A stretch of DNA of 64,000 bases from Petrolisthes cinctipes (GCA_033782935.1 JAWQEG010000486.1:930001-994000), one strand, 5' to 3'; shown: positions 25,551 through 39,654, numbered from the stretch's first letter. Notes: generated by a model not told the origin, from the letters alone. Numbers and translations: made by a program.

Positions 25551-27691
25551 CACATATCGACTTTGGACACTTAAAATATCGATTTTTAGCATGTTTTGAG
25601 CCTATATTTTGAAAATATTCTAGCACTGAGTAGGCATGTACAGATCGCTTCTGGGACCCAAAAATATCGAATTTTCGGGTGTTTGGAGCCTGAATTTGAG
25701 ATATAAACGGGTACAGAAGATGCATGCACATATCGACTTTGGACACTTAAAATATCGATTGTTAGCATGTTTTGAGCCTATATTTTGAAAACATTCTAGC
25801 ACTGACTAGACATGTAGAGATCGCTTCTGGGAACCAAAATTATCGATATTATGGGTGTTTTGAGGTTGAATTTGAGATATAAACGAGTGCAGAAGATGCA
25901 TACACATGTTGACTTTGGGCACCTAAAATATCGATTTTCAGCATGTTTTGGGCCTGCATTTGAGTGGGCATGTACAGATCGCTTCTGCGACCCCAAAATA
26001 TCGAATTTTCGGGTGTTTGGAGCCTGAATTTGAGATATAAACGGGTACAGAAGATGCATGCACATATCGACATTTGGGCACCTCAAAGATCGATTTTCAG
26101 TATGTTTTGGGCCTGTATTTTGAAAATACTTTAACACGGAGTAGGCATGTACGGTTCGCTTCTGGGACCCCAAAATATCGAATTTTCGGGTGTTTTGGGC
26201 CTGAATTTGAGATATCGACTTTGGGCGCCTAAAATATCGATTTTTAGCATGTTTTGGGCCTATATTTTGAAAATATTCTAGCACTAAGTAGGCATGTACA
26301 GATCACTTCTGGGACCCTAAAATATCGAATTTTCGGGTGTTTTGAGCCTGAATTTGAGATATAAACGGGTACAGATGATGCATGCACATATCGACTTTAT
26401 ACACTTAAAATATCGATTTTTAGCTGGTTTTGAGCCTATATTTTGAAAATATTCTAGCACTGAGTAGGCATGTACAGATCGCTTCTGGGACCCCAAAATA
26501 TCGAATTTTCGGGTGCTTTGAGCCTGAATTTGAAATATAAACGAGTACAGAAGATGAATGCACACATCGATTTTTGGGCACCAAAAATATCGATTTTGAG
26601 CATATTTTGGGTCTGTATCTTGAAAACATTCTAACTAGGAGTAGGGTTGTACAGATCGCTTCTAGGACCCAAAACTACCGAATTTTCGGGTGTTTTGAGC
26701 CTGAATTTGAGATATAAACGGGTACAAAAGATATCGACTTGGGACACTTAAAATATCGATTTTTAGCATGTTTTGAGCCTATATTTTGAAAACATTTTAG
26801 CACTGACTAGACATGAACAGATCGCTTCTGGGACCCAATATTATCGAATTTTCGGGTGTTTTGAGGTTGAATTTGAGATATAAACGAGTGCAGAAGATGC
26901 ATACACATGTTGACTTTAGGCACCTAAAATTTCGATTTTCAGCATGTTTTGGGCCTGCATCTGAGTAGGCATGTACAGATCGCTTCTCGGACCCCAAAAT
27001 ATCGAATTTTCGGGTGTTTGGAGCCTGAATTTGAGATATAAACGGGTACAGAAGATGCATGCACATATCGACTTTTGGGCCCCTAAAATATCGATTTTCA
27101 GCATGTTTTGGGTCTGTATCTTGAAAACATTCTAACTAGGGGTAGGGATGTACAGATCGCTTCTAGTACCCAGAAACACCGAATTTTGGGGTGTTTTGAG
27201 CCTGAATTTGAGATATAAACGTGTACAGAAGATGCGTGCACATATTGCCTTTGGGCACCTAAAATATCGATTTTCAGCATGTTTTGGGCCTGTATTTTGA
27301 AAATACTCTAACTAGGATCAGGCATGTACAGATCGCTTCTGGGACCCCAAAATTTCGAATTTTCAGGTGTTTTGAGCCTGAGTTTGAGATATAAACGGGT
27401 ACAAAAGATGCATGCACATATCGACTTTGGACACTTAAAATATCGATTTTTAGCATGTTTTGAGCCTTAATTTTATAAAACATTTTAGCACTGACTAGAC
27501 ATGTACAGATCGCTTCTGGGACCCAAAATTATCGAATTTTCGGGTGTTTTGAGATTGAATTTGAGATATAAACGAGTGCAGAAGTTGCATACACATGTTG
27601 ACTTTAGGCACCTAAAATATCGATTTTCAGCATGTTTTGGGCCTGCATCTGAGTAGGCATGTACAGATCGCTTCTCGGACCCCAAAATATC
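25551..27691. repeat. Middle 2376 bp unit with a substituted second half
   Basis: From 25586 to about 26715 this matches the units on both sides at 2376 bp (GATATTATGGGTG, GTACGGTTCGC, GGGCGCCTAAAAT, TTTATACACTTAAAAT). From about 26720 to 27690 it resembles 20280-22700 instead (ACAAAAGATATCGAC, CGGGCC-type CACTTTTGGGCCCC, GATGCGTGCACATATTGCC). The period is nevertheless kept: the next unit begins exactly 2376 bp further on. Confidence 0.8.
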
Positions 27692-30302
27692 GAATTTTCG
27701 GGTGTTTTGAGCCTGAATTTGAGATATAAACGGGTACAGAAGATGCATGCACATATCGACTTTTGGGCACCAAAAATATTGATTTTGAGCATGTTCTGGG
27801 TCTGTATCTTGAAAACATTCTAACTAGGAGTAGGGATGTACAGATCGCTTCTAGGACCCAAAACTACCGAATTTTCGGGTGTTTTGAGCCTGAATCTGAG
27901 ATATAAACGGGTACAGAAGATGCATGCACATATTGACTTTGGGCACCTAAAATATCGATTTTTAGCATGTTTTGGGCCTGTATATTGAAAATACTCTAAC
28001 TAGGAGTAGGCATGTACAGATCGCTTCTGGGACCCAAAAATATCGAATTTTCGGGTGTTTTGAGCCTGAATTTGAGATATAAACGGGTACAGAAGATGCA
28101 TGCACATATCGACTTTGGACACTTAAAATATCGATTGTTAGCATGTTTTGAGCCTATATTTTGAAAACATTCTAGCACTGACTAGACATGTAGAGATCGC
28201 TTCTGGGAACCAAAATTATCGATATTATGGGTGTTTTGAGGTTGAATTTGAGATATAAACGAGTGCAGAAGATGCATACACATGTTGACTTTGGGCACCT
28301 AAAATATCGATTTTCAGCATGTTTTGGGCCTGCATTTGAGTAGGCATGTACAGATCGCTTCTGCGACCCCAAAATATCGAATTTTCGGGTGTTTGGAGCC
28401 TGAATTTGAGATATAAACGGGTACAGAAGATGCATGCACATATCGACTTTTGGGCACCTCAAAGATCGATTTTCAGTATGTTTTGGGCCTGTATTTTGAA
28501 AATACTCTAACACGGAGTAGGCATGTACGGTTCGCTTCTGGGACCCCAAAATATCGAATTTTCGGGTGTTTTGGGCCTGAATTTGAGATATCGACTTTGG
28601 GCGCCTAAAATATCGATTTTTAGCATGTTTTGGGCCTATATTTTGAAAATATTCTAGCACTAAGTAGGCATGTACAGATCACTTCTGGGACCCTAAAATA
28701 TCGAATTTTCGGGTGTTTTGAGCCTGAATTTGAGATATAAACGGGTACAGATGATGCATGCACATATCGGCTCTATACACTTAAAATATCGATTTTTAGC
28801 TGGTTTTGAGCCTATATTTTGAAAATATTCTAGCACTGAGTAGGCATGTACAGATCGCTTCTGGGACCCCAAAATATCGAATTTTCGGGTGCTTTGAGCC
28901 TGAATTTGAAATATAAACGAGTACAGAAGATGAATGCACACATCGATTTTTGGGCACCAAAAATATCGATTTTGAGCATATTTTGGGTCTGTATCTTGAA
29001 AACATTCTAACTAGGAGTAGGGTTGTACAGATCGCTTCTAGGACCCAAAACTACCGAATTTTCGGGTGTTTTGAGCCTGAATTTGAGATATAAACGGGTA
29101 CAGAAGATGCATGCACATATTGACTTTGGGCACCTAAAGTATCGATTTTTAGCATGTTTTGGGCCTGTATTTTGAAAATACTCTAACTAGGAGTAGGCAT
29201 GTACAGATCGCTTCTGGGACCCCAAAATTTCGAATTTTCGGGTGTTTTGAGCCTGAGTTTGAGATATAAACGGGTACAAAAGATGCATGCACATATCGAC
29301 TTTGGACACTTAAAATTTCGATTTTTAGCATGTTTTGAGCCTATATTTTGAAAACATTTTAGCACTGACTAGACATGTACAGATCGCTTCTGGGACCCAA
29401 AATTATCGAATTTTCGGGAGTTTTGAGATTGAATTTGAGATATAAACGAGTGCAGAAGATGCATACACATGTTGACTTTATGCACCTAAAATTTCGATTT
29501 TTAGCATGTTTTGGGCCTGCATCTGAGTAGGCATGTACAGATCGCTTCTCGGACCCCAAAATATCGAATTTTCGGGTGTTTTGAGCCTGAATTTGAGATA
29601 TAAACGGGTACAGAAGATGCATGCACATATCGACTTTTGGGCACCTAAAATATCGATTTTCAGCTTGTTTTGGGCCTGTATTTTGAAAATACTCTAACAC
29701 GGAGTAGGCAAGTACAGATTGCTTCTGGAACCCCAAAATATCGAATTTTCGGGTGTTTTGAGCCTGAATTTCAGATATAAACGGGTACAGAAGATGCAAC
29801 CACATATCGACTTTTGGGCACCCTAAAAGATCGATTTTCAGTATGTTTTGGGCCTGTATATTGAAAATACTCTAACACGGAGTAGGCATGTACAGATCGC
29901 TTCTGGGACCCCAAAATATCGAATTTTTGGGTGTTTTGGGCCTGAATTTGAGATATCGACTTTGGGCACCTAAAATATCAATTTTTAGCATGTTTTGAGC
30001 CCATATTTTGAAAATATTCTAGCACTGAGTAGGCATGTACAGATCGCTTCTGGGACCCCAAAATATCGAATTTGCGGGTGTTTTGAGCCTGAATTTGAAA
30101 TATAAACGGGTACAGAAGATGCATGCACATATCGACTTTTGGGCACCAAAAATATTGATTTTGAGCATGTTCTGGGTCTGTATCTTGAAAACATTCTAAC
30201 TATGAGTAGGGATGTACAGATCGCTTCTAGGACCCAAAACTACCGAATTTTCGGGTGTTTTGAGCCTGAATCTGAGATATAAACGTGTACAGAAGATGCA
30301 TG
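27692..30302. repeat. 4752 bp macro-repeat, right copy
   Basis: Partner of 22940-25550. Small differences are visible, for example CATATCGGCTCTATACAC near 28766 where the left copy has CATATCGACTTTATACAC near 24016, and GAATTTGCGGGTG near 30070. The match ends at about 30302, where the 1186 bp repeat begins. Confidence 0.85.
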
Positions 30303-30304
30303 TA

Positions 30305-31490
30305 CATATCGACTTTGGACACTTAAAATATCGATTGTTAGCATGTTTTGAGCCTATATTTTGAAAACATTCTAGCACTGACTAGACATGTAGAGATCGC
30401 TTCTGGGAACCAAAATTATAGATATTATGGGTGTTTTGAGGTTGAATTTGAGATATAAACGAGTGCAGAAGATGCATACACATGTTGACTTTAGGCACCT
30501 AAAATATCGATTTTCAGCATGTTTTGGGCCTGCATTTGAGTAGGCATGTACAGATCGCTTCTGCGACCCCAAAATATCGAATTTTCGGGTGTTTGGAGCC
30601 TGAATTTGAGATATAACAGGTACAGAAGATGCATGCACATATCGACTTTTGGGCACCTCAAAGATCGATTTTCAGTATGTTTTGGGCCTGTATTTTGAAA
30701 ATACTCAAACACGGAGTAGGCATGTACGGTTCGCTTCTGGGACCCCAAAATATCGAATTTTCGGGTGTTTTGGGCCTGAATTTGAGATATCGACTTTGGG
30801 CGCCTAAAATATCGATTTTTAGCATGTTTTGGGCCTATATTTTGAAAATATTCTAGCACTAAGTAGGCATGTACAGATCACTTCTGGGACCCTAAAATAT
30901 CGAATTTTCGGGTGTTTTGAGCCTGAATTTGAGATATAAACGGGTACAGATGATGCATGCACATATCGGCTCTATACACTTAAAATATCGATTTTTAGCT
31001 GGTTTTGAGCCTATATTTTGAAAATATTCTAGCACTGAGTAGGCATGTACAGATCGCTTCTGGGACCCCAAAATATCGAATTTTCGGGTGCTTTGAGCCT
31101 GAATTTGAAATATAAACGAGTACAGAAGATGAATGCACACATCGATTTTTGGGCACCAAAAATATCGATTTTGAGCATATTTTGGGTCTGTATCTTGAAA
31201 ACATTCTAACTAGGAGTAGGGTTGTACAGATCGCTTCTAGGACCCAAAACTACCGAATTTTCGGGTGTTTTGAGCCTGAATTTGAGATATAAACGGGTAC
31301 AGATGATGCATGCACATATCGACTTTGGACACTTAAAATATCGATTTTTAGCATGTTTTGAGCCTATATTTTGAAAATATTCTAGCACTGAGTAGGCATG
31401 TACAGATCGCTTCTGGGACCCAAAAATATCGAATTTTCGGGTGTTTGGAGCCTGAATTTGAGATATAAACGGGTACAGAAGATGCATGCA
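30305..31490. repeat. 1186 bp higher-order repeat, copy 1 (7-mer)
   Basis: Seven monomers including one with the 29 bp deletion (GATATCGACTTTGGGCGCC) and one with the 18 bp deletion (GCCTGCATTTGAGTAGGC). The same run of units occurs at about 25550-26700 inside the 2376 bp repeat, so this tandem pair looks like a local amplification of part of that repeat. GAGATATAACAGGTACAG near 30607 has lost one A. Confidence 0.85.
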
Positions 31491-32620
31491 CATATCGACT
31501 TTGGACACTTAAAATATCGATTGTTAGCATGTTTTGAGCCTATATTTTGAAAACATTCTAGCACTGACTAGACATGTAGAGATCGCTTCTGGGAACCAAA
31601 ATTATCGATATTATGGGTGTTTTGAGGTTGAATTTGAGATATAAACGAGTGCAGAAGATGCATACACATGTTGACTTTGGGCACCTAAAATATCGATTTT
31701 CAGCATGTTTTGGGCCTGCATTTGAGTAGGCATGTACAGATCGCTTCTGCGACCCCAAAATATCGAATTTTCGGGTGTTTGGAGCCTGAATTTGAGATAT
31801 AACTGGTACAGAAGATGCATGCACATATCGACTTTTGGGCACCTCAAAGATCGATTTTCAGTATGTTTTGGGCCTGTATTTTGAAAATACTCAAACACGG
31901 AGTAGGCATGTACGGTTCGCTTCTGGGACCCCAAAATATCGAATTTTCGGGTGTTTTGGGCCTGAATTTGAGATATCGACTTTGGGCGCCTAAAATATCG
32001 ATTTTTAGCATGTTTTGGGCCTATATTTTGAAAATATTCTAGCACTAAGTAGGCATGTACAGATCACTTCTGGGACCCTAAAATATCGAATTTTCGGGTG
32101 TTTTGAGCCTGAATTTGAGATATAAACGGGTACAGATGATGCATGCACATATCGGCTCTATACACTTAAAATATCGATTTTTAGCTGGTTTTGAGCCTAT
32201 ATTTTGAAAATATTCTAGCACTGAGTAGGCATGTACAGATCGCTTCTGGGACCCCAAAATATCGAATTTTCGGGTGCTTTGAGCCTGAATTTGAAATATA
32301 AACGAGTACAGAAGATGAATGCACACATCGATTTTTGGGCACCAAAAATATCGATTTTGAGCATATTTTGGGTCTGTATCTTGAAAACATTCTAACTAGG
32401 AGTAGGGTTGTACAGATCGCTTCTAGGACCCAAAACTACCGAATTTTCGGGTGTTTTGAGCCTGAATTTGAGATATAAACGGGTACAGATGATGCATGCA
32501 CATATCGACTTTGGACACTTAAAATATCGATTTTTAGCATGTTTTGAGCCTATATTTTGAAAATATTCTAGCACTGAGTAGGCATGTACAGATTGCTTCT
32601 GGGACCCAAAAATATCGAAT
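31491..32620. repeat. 1186 bp higher-order repeat, copy 2 (7-mer, end replaced)
   Basis: This matches copy 1 until about 32620, then goes on with GAGGTTGAATTTAGG instead of GGAGCCTGAATTTGAG, so the last 60 bp or so are replaced. It shares the CGGCTCTATACAC variant and the one-base loss (GATATAACTGGTACAG near 31797), showing that copies 1 and 2 are each other's closest relatives. Confidence 0.85.
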
Positions 32621-34884
32621 TTTCGGGTGTTTTGAGGTTGAATTTAGGATATAAACGGGTACAGAAGATGCATGCACATATCGAATTTTGGGCACCTAAA
32701 ATATCGATTTGCAGCATGTTTTGGGCCTGCATCTGAGTAGGCATGTACAGATCGCTTCTAGGACCCAACAATATCGAATTTTCGGGTGTTTTGAGGTTGA
32801 ATTTAGGATATAAACGGGTGCAGAAGATGCATACACATATTGACTTTGGTCACCTAAATGATCGATTTTTAGCATGTTTTGGTCCTGTATTTTGAAAATA
32901 CTCTAACACGGAGTAGGCATGTACAGATCGCTTCAGGGACCCAAAAATATCGAATTTTCAGGTGTTTTGAGCCTGAATTTGAGATAGAAACGGGTACAGA
33001 AGATGCATGCACATATCGACTTTGGACACTTAAAATATCGATTTTTAGCATGTTTTGAGCCTATATTTTGAAAACATTTTAGCACTGACTAGACATGTAC
33101 AGATCGCTTCTGGGACCCAAAATTATCGAATTTTCGGGTGTTTTGAGATTGATTTTGAGATATAAACGAGTGCAGAAGATGCATACACATGTTGACTTTA
33201 GGCACCTAAAATTTCGATTTTCAGCATGTTTTGGGCCTGCATCTGAGTAGGCATGTACAGATCGCTTCAGGGACCCCAAAATATCGAATTTTTGGTTGTT
33301 TTGGGCCTCAATTTGAGATATCGACTTTGGGCACCTAAAATATCGATTTTTATCATGTTTTGAGCCTATAATTTGAAAATATTCTAGCACTGAGTAGGCA
33401 TGTACAGATCGCTTCTGGGACCCCAAAATATCGAATTTTCGGGTGTTTTGAGCCTGAATTTGAAATATAAACTGGTACAGAAGATGCATGCACATATCGA
33501 CTTTTGAGCACCAAAAATATCGATTTTGAGCATGTTTTGGGTCTGTATCTTGAAAACATTCTAACTAGGAGTAGGGATGTACAGATCGCTTCTAGGACCC
33601 AAAACTATCGAATTTTCGGGTGTTTTGAGCCTGAATCTGAGATATAAACGGGTACAGAAGATGCATGCACATATTGACTTTGGGCACCTAAAATATCGAT
33701 TTTTAGCATGTTTTGGGCCTGTATATTGAAAATACTCTAACTAGGAGTAGGCATGTACAGATCGCTTCAGGGACCCAAAAATATCGAATTTTCGTGTGTT
33801 TTGAGGTTGAATTTGAGATATAAACGGGTACAGAAGTTGCATGCACATATCGACTTTGGACACTTAAAATATCGATTGTTAGCATGTTTTGAGCCTATAT
33901 TTTGAAAACATTCTAGCACTGACTAGACTTGTACAGATCGCTTCTGGGACCCAAAATTATCGATATTTCGGGTGTTTTGAGGTTGAATTTGAGATATAAA
34001 CGGGTACAGAAGATGCATGCACATATCGACTTTTGGGCACCTAAAAGATCGATTTTCAGTATGTTTTGGGCCTGTATTTTGGAAATTCTCTAACACGGAG
34101 TAGGCATGTACAGTTCCCTTCTGGGACCCCAAAATATCGAATTTTCGGGTGTTTTGGGCCTGAATTTGAGATATCGACTTTGGGCACCTAAAATATCGAT
34201 TTTTAGCATGTTTTGGGCCTATATTTTGAAAATATTCTAGCACTAAGTAGGCATGTACAGATCACTTCTGGGACCCCAAAATATCGAATTTTCGGGTGTT
34301 TTGAGCCTGAATTTGAGATATAAACGGGTAAAGATGATGCATGAACATATCGACTTTTGGGCACCTAAAATATCGATTTTCAGCATGTTTTGGGCCTGCA
34401 TCTGAGTAGGCATGTACAGATCGCTTCTAGGACCCAACAATATCGAATTTTCGGGTGTTTTGAGGTTGAATTTAGGATATAAACGGGTGCAGAAGATGCA
34501 TACATATATTGACTTTGGTCACCTAAATGATCGATTTTTAGCATGTTTTGGGCCTGTATTTTGAAAATACTCTAACACGGGGTAGGCATGTACAGATCGC
34601 TACTAGGACCCTTAAATATCGAATTTTCGGGTGTTTTGAGCCTGAATTTGAGATATAAACGGGTACAGAAGATGCATGCACATATCGACTTTGGACACTT
34701 AAAATATCGATTTTTAGCATGTTTTTGAGCCTATATTTTGAAAACATTCTAGCACTGAGTAGGCATGTACAGATCGCTTTTGGGACCCAAAAATATCGAA
34801 TTTTCGGGTGTTTTGAGGTTGAATTTAGGATATAAACGGGTGCAGAAGATTCATACACATATTGATTTTGGTCACCTAAATGAT
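32621..34884. repeat. Irregular monomer block
   Basis: About thirteen monomers of left-domain subfamilies, with 158 bp units near 32730, 33240, 34400 and 34908, and 147 bp units near 33315 and 34165. I see no tandem higher-order unit. GATAGAAACGGGTACAG near 32983 and ATTTTGGAAATTCTC near 34075 are private variants. Confidence 0.8.
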
Positions 34885-36376
34885 CGATTTTCAGCATGTT
34901 TTGGGCCTGCATCTGAGTAGGCATGTACAGATCACTTCTGGGACCCCAAAATATCGAATTTTCGGGTGTTTTGAGCCTGAATTTGAGATATAAACGGGTA
35001 CAGATGATGCATACACATATCGACTTTTGACACTTAAAATATCGATTTTTAGCATGTTTTGAGCCTATATTTTGAAAATATTCTAGCACTGAGTAGGCAT
35101 GTACAGATCGCTTCTGGGACCCAAAAATATCGAATTTTCGGGTGTTTTGAGGTTGAATTTAGGATATAAACGGGTGCAGGAGATGCATACACATATTGAT
35201 TTTGGTCACCTAAATGATCGATTTTCAGTATGTTTTGGGCCTGTATATTGAAAATACTCTAACACGGAGTAGGCATGTACAGATCGCTTCTGGGACCCCA
35301 ACATATCGAATTTTTGGGTGTTTTGGGCCTGAATTTGAGATATCGACTTTGGGCACCTAAAATATCGATTTTTAGCATGTTTTGGGCCTATATTTTGAAA
35401 ATATTCTAGCACTGAGTAAGCATGTACAGATCGCTTCTGGGACCCCAAAATATCGAATTTTCGGGTGTTTTGAGCCTGAATTTGAGATATAAACGTGTAC
35501 AGAAGATGCATTCACATATTGACTTTGGGCACCTAAAATATCGATTTTCAGCATTTTTTGGGCCTGTATTTTGAAAATACTCTAACTAGGATCAGGCATG
35601 TACAGATCGCTTCTGGGACCCCAAAATATCGAATTTTCGGATGTTTTGAGCCTTAATTTGAGATATAACCGGGTACAAAAGATGCATGCACATATCGACT
35701 TTGGACACTTAAAATATTGAATTTTATCATGTTTTGAGCCTATATTTTGAAAACATTTTAGCACTGACTAGACATGTACAGATCGCTTCTGGGACCCAAA
35801 ATTATCTAATTTTCGGGTGTTTTGAGGTTGAATTTGAGATATAAACGAGTGCAGAAGATGCATACACATGTTGAATTTAGGCACCTAAAAATTCGATTTT
35901 CAGCATGTTTTGGGCCGGCATCTGAGTAGACATGTACAGATCGCTTCTCGAACCCCAAAATATCGAATTTTCGGGTGTTTGGAGCCTGAATTTGAGATAT
36001 AAACGGGTACAGAAGATGCATGCACGTATCGACTTTTGGGCACCTAAAAGATCGATTTTCTGTATGTTTTGGGCCTGTATTTTGAAAATACTCTAACACG
36101 GAATAGGCATGTACAGTTCGCTTCTGGGACCCCAAAATATCGAATTCTTGCGTGTTTTGGGCCTGAATTTGAGATATCGACTTTGGGTACCTAAAATATC
36201 GATTTTTAGCATGTTTTGGGCCTATATTTTGAAAATATTTTAGCACTAAGTAGGCATGTACAGATCACTTCTGGGACCCAGAAATATCGAATTTTCGGGT
36301 GTTTTGAGGTTGAATTTAGGATATAAACGGGTACAGAAGATGCATGCACATATCGACTTTTGGGCACCTAAAATAT
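34885..36376. repeat. 1492 bp higher-order repeat, copy 1 (9-mer)
   Basis: Recurs 1492 bp downstream. Nine monomers with two 29 bp and two 18 bp deletions fit the length. Diagnostic variants shared by both copies: GTGCAGGAGATGCATAC, GATGCATTCACATATTGAC, CAGCATTTTTTGGGCC, TTTTCGGATGTTTTGAGCC, GAGATATAACCGGGTACAAAA and GCACGTATCGAC. Confidence 0.87.
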
Positions 36377-37785
36377 CGATTTTCAGCATGTTTTGGGCCT
36401 GCATCTGAGTAGGCATGTACAGATCACTTCTGGGACCCCAAAATATCGAATTTTCGGGTGTTTTGAGCCTGAATTTGAGATATAAACGGGTACAGATGAT
36501 GCATACACATATCGACTTTGGACACTTAAAATATCGATTTTTAGCATGTTTTGAGCCTATATTTTGAAAATATTCTAGCACTGAGTAGGCATGTACAGAT
36601 CGCTTCTGGGGCCCAAAAATATCGAATTTTCGGGTGTTTTGAGGTTGAATTTAGGATATAAACGGGTGCAGGAGATGCATACACATATTGATTTTGGTCA
36701 CCTAAATGATCGATTTTCAGTATGTTTTGGGCCTGTATATTGAAAATACTCTAACACGGAGTAGGCATGTACAGATCGCTTCTGGGACCCCAACATATCG
36801 AATTTTTGGGTGTTTTGGGCCTGAATTTGAGATATCGACTTTGGGCACGTAAAATATCGATTTTTAGCTTGTTTTGGGCCTATATTTTGAAAATATTCTA
36901 GCACTGAGTAGGCATGTACAGATCGCTTCTGGGACCCCAAAATATCGAATTTTCGGGTGTTTTGAGCCTGAATTTGAGATATAAACGTGTACAGAAGATG
37001 CATTCACATATTGACTTTGGGCACCTAAAATATCGATTTTCAGCATTTTTTGGGCCTGTATTTTGAAAATACTCTAACTAGGATCAGGCATGTACAAGTC
37101 GCTTCTGGGACCCCAAAATATCGAATTTTCGGATGTTTTGAGCCTTAATTTGAGATATAACCGGGTACAAAATATGCATGCACATATCGACTTTGGACAC
37201 TTAAAATATTGATTTTTATCATGTTTTGAGCCTATATTTTGAAAACATTTTAGCACTGACTAGACATGTACAGATCGCTTCTGGGACCCAAAATTATCGA
37301 AATTTCGGGTGTTTTGAGATTGAATTTGAGATATAAACGAGTGCAGAAGATGCATACACATGTTGACACTAGGCACCTAAAATTTCGATTTTCAGCATGT
37401 TTTGGGCCTGCATCTGAGTAGGCATGTACAGATCGCTTCTCGAACCCCAAAATATCGAATTTTCGGGTGTTTGGAGCCTGAATTTGAGATATAAACAGGT
37501 ACAGAAGATGCATGCACGTATCGACTTTTGGGCACCTAAACGATCGATTTTCAGTATGTTTTGGGCCTGTATTTTTAAAATACTCTAACACGGAGTAGGC
37601 ATGTACAGTTCGCTTCTGGGACCCCAAAATATCGAATTTTTGTGTGTTTTGGGCCTGAATTTGAGATATCGACTTTGGGTACCTAAAATATCGATTTTTA
37701 GCATGTTTTGGGCCTATATTTTGAAAATATTTTAGCACTAAGTAGGCATGTACAGATCACTTCTGGGACCCCAAAATATCGAATT
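36377..37785. repeat. 1492 bp higher-order repeat, copy 2 (9-mer, end replaced)
   Basis: Tandem partner of the preceding unit. Private differences include CTTCTGGGGCCCAAAAAT near 36604, GGGCACGTAAAAT near 36842, TGTACAAGTCGC near 37091 and GTTGACACTAGGCACC near 37362. The match stops at about 37785, where copy 1 goes on with GAGGTTGAATTTAGG and this copy with GAGCCTGAATTTGAG. Confidence 0.87.
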
Positions 37786-38643
37786 TTCAGGTGTTTTGAG
37801 CCTGAATTTGAGATATAAACGGGTACAGATGATGCATGCACATATCGACTTTGGACACTGAAAATATCTATTTTTAGCATGTTTTGAGATTATATTTTTA
37901 AAACATTCTAGCACTGAGTAGGCATGTACGGATCGCTTCTGGGACCCAAAAATATAGAATTTTCGGGTGTTTTGAGGTTGAATTTGGGATATAAACGGGT
38001 ACAGAAGATGCATGCACATATCGACTTAGGACACTTAAAATATCGATTTTTAGCATGTTTTGAGCCTATATTTTGAAAAAATTCTAGCACTGAGTAGGCA
38101 TGTACAGATCGCTTCTGGGACCCAAAATTATCGAATTTTCGGGTGTTTTGAGGTTGAATTTGAGATATAAACGAGAGCAGAAGATGAATACACATGTTGA
38201 CTTTGGGCACCTAAAATATCAATTTTCAGCATGTTTTGGGCCTGCATCTGAGTAGGCATGTACAGATCGCTTCTGGGACCCCAAAATATCGAATTTTCGG
38301 GTGTTTGGAGCCTGAATTTGAGATATAAACGGGTACAGAAGATGCATGCACATATCGACTTTTGGGCACCTAAAAGATCGATTTTCAGTATGCTTTTGGC
38401 CTGTATTTTGAAAATACTCTAACACGGAGTATGCATGTACAGTTCGCTTCTGGGACTCCAAAATACCGAATTTTCGGGTGTTTAGGGCCTGAATTTGAGA
38501 TATCGACTTTGGGCACCTAAAATATCGATTTTTAGCATGTTTTGGGCCTAAATTTTGGAAAATATTCTAGCACTAAGTAGGCATGTACAGATCACTTCTG
38601 GGACCCCAAAATATCGAATTTTCGGGTGTTTTGAGCATGAATT
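37786..38643. repeat. Irregular monomer block
   Basis: About five left-domain monomers with several private changes, such as TTTTGAGATTATATTTTTAAAAC near 37881, GACTTAGGACACTT near 38024 and GTATGCTTTTGGCC near 38388. Part of it (38219-38600) resembles 40270-40610, sharing GGGACTCCAAAATACCG and GTGTTTAGGGCC. Confidence 0.75.
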
Positions 38644-39654
38644 TAAAATATATACGGGTACCGAAGATGCATGCACATATCGACTTTTGGGCACCTAAAA
38701 TATCGATTTTGAGCATGTTTTGGGTCTGTATCTTGAAAACATTCTAACTAGGAGTAGGGATGTACAGATCGCTTCTAGGACCCAAAAATACCGAATTTTC
38801 GGGTGTTTTGAGCCTGAATTTGAGATATAAACGGGTACAGAAGATGCATGCACATATTGACTTTGGGCACCTAAAGTATCGATTTTTAGCATGTTTTGAG
38901 CCTATATTTAGAAAATACTCTAACTAGGAGTATGCATGTACAGATCGCTTCTGGGACCCAAAATTATCGAATTTTCGGGTGTTTTGAGGTTGAATTTGAG
39001 ATATAAACGAGTGTAGAAGATGCATACACATGTTGATTTTGGGCACCTAAAATATCGATTTTCAGCATGTTTTGGGCCTGCATCTGAGTAGGCCTGTACA
39101 GATCGCGTATGGGACCCCAAAATATCGAATTTTCGGGTGTTTGGAGCCTGAATTTGAGATATAAACGGGTACAGAAGATGCATGCACATATCGACTTTTG
39201 GGCACCTAAAAGATCGATTTTCAGTATGTTTTGGGCCTGTATTTTGAAAATACTCTAACACGGAGTAGGCATGTACAGTTCGCTTCTGGGACCCCAAAAT
39301 ATCGAATTTTCGGGTGTTTTGAGGATGAATTTATGATATAAACGGGTGCAGAAGATGCATACACATATTGACTTTGGTCACCTAAATGATCGATTTTCAG
39401 TATGTTTTGGGCCTGTATATTGAAAATACTCTAACACGGAGTAGGCATGTACAGATCGCTTCTGGGACCCCAACATATCGAATTTTTGGGTGTTTTGGGC
39501 CTGAATTTGAGATATCGACTTTGGTCACCTAAAATATCGTTTTTCAGCTTGTTTTGGGCCTGTATTTTGAAAATACTCTAACACGGAGTAGGCAAGTACA
39601 GATCGCTTCTGGGACCCCAAAATATCGAATTTTCGGGTGTTTTGAGCCTGAATT
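38644..39654. repeat. 1011 bp higher-order repeat, detached copy (6-mer)
   Basis: This matches 41165-42175 at an offset of 2521 bp. Diagnostic variants are GGGTACCGAAGATGC, ACCTAAAGTATCG and GAATTTATGATATAAACGG. Private changes include GGCCTGTACAGATCGCGTATGGG near 39090. It is separated from the other two copies by a 1.5 kb block. Confidence 0.8.
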
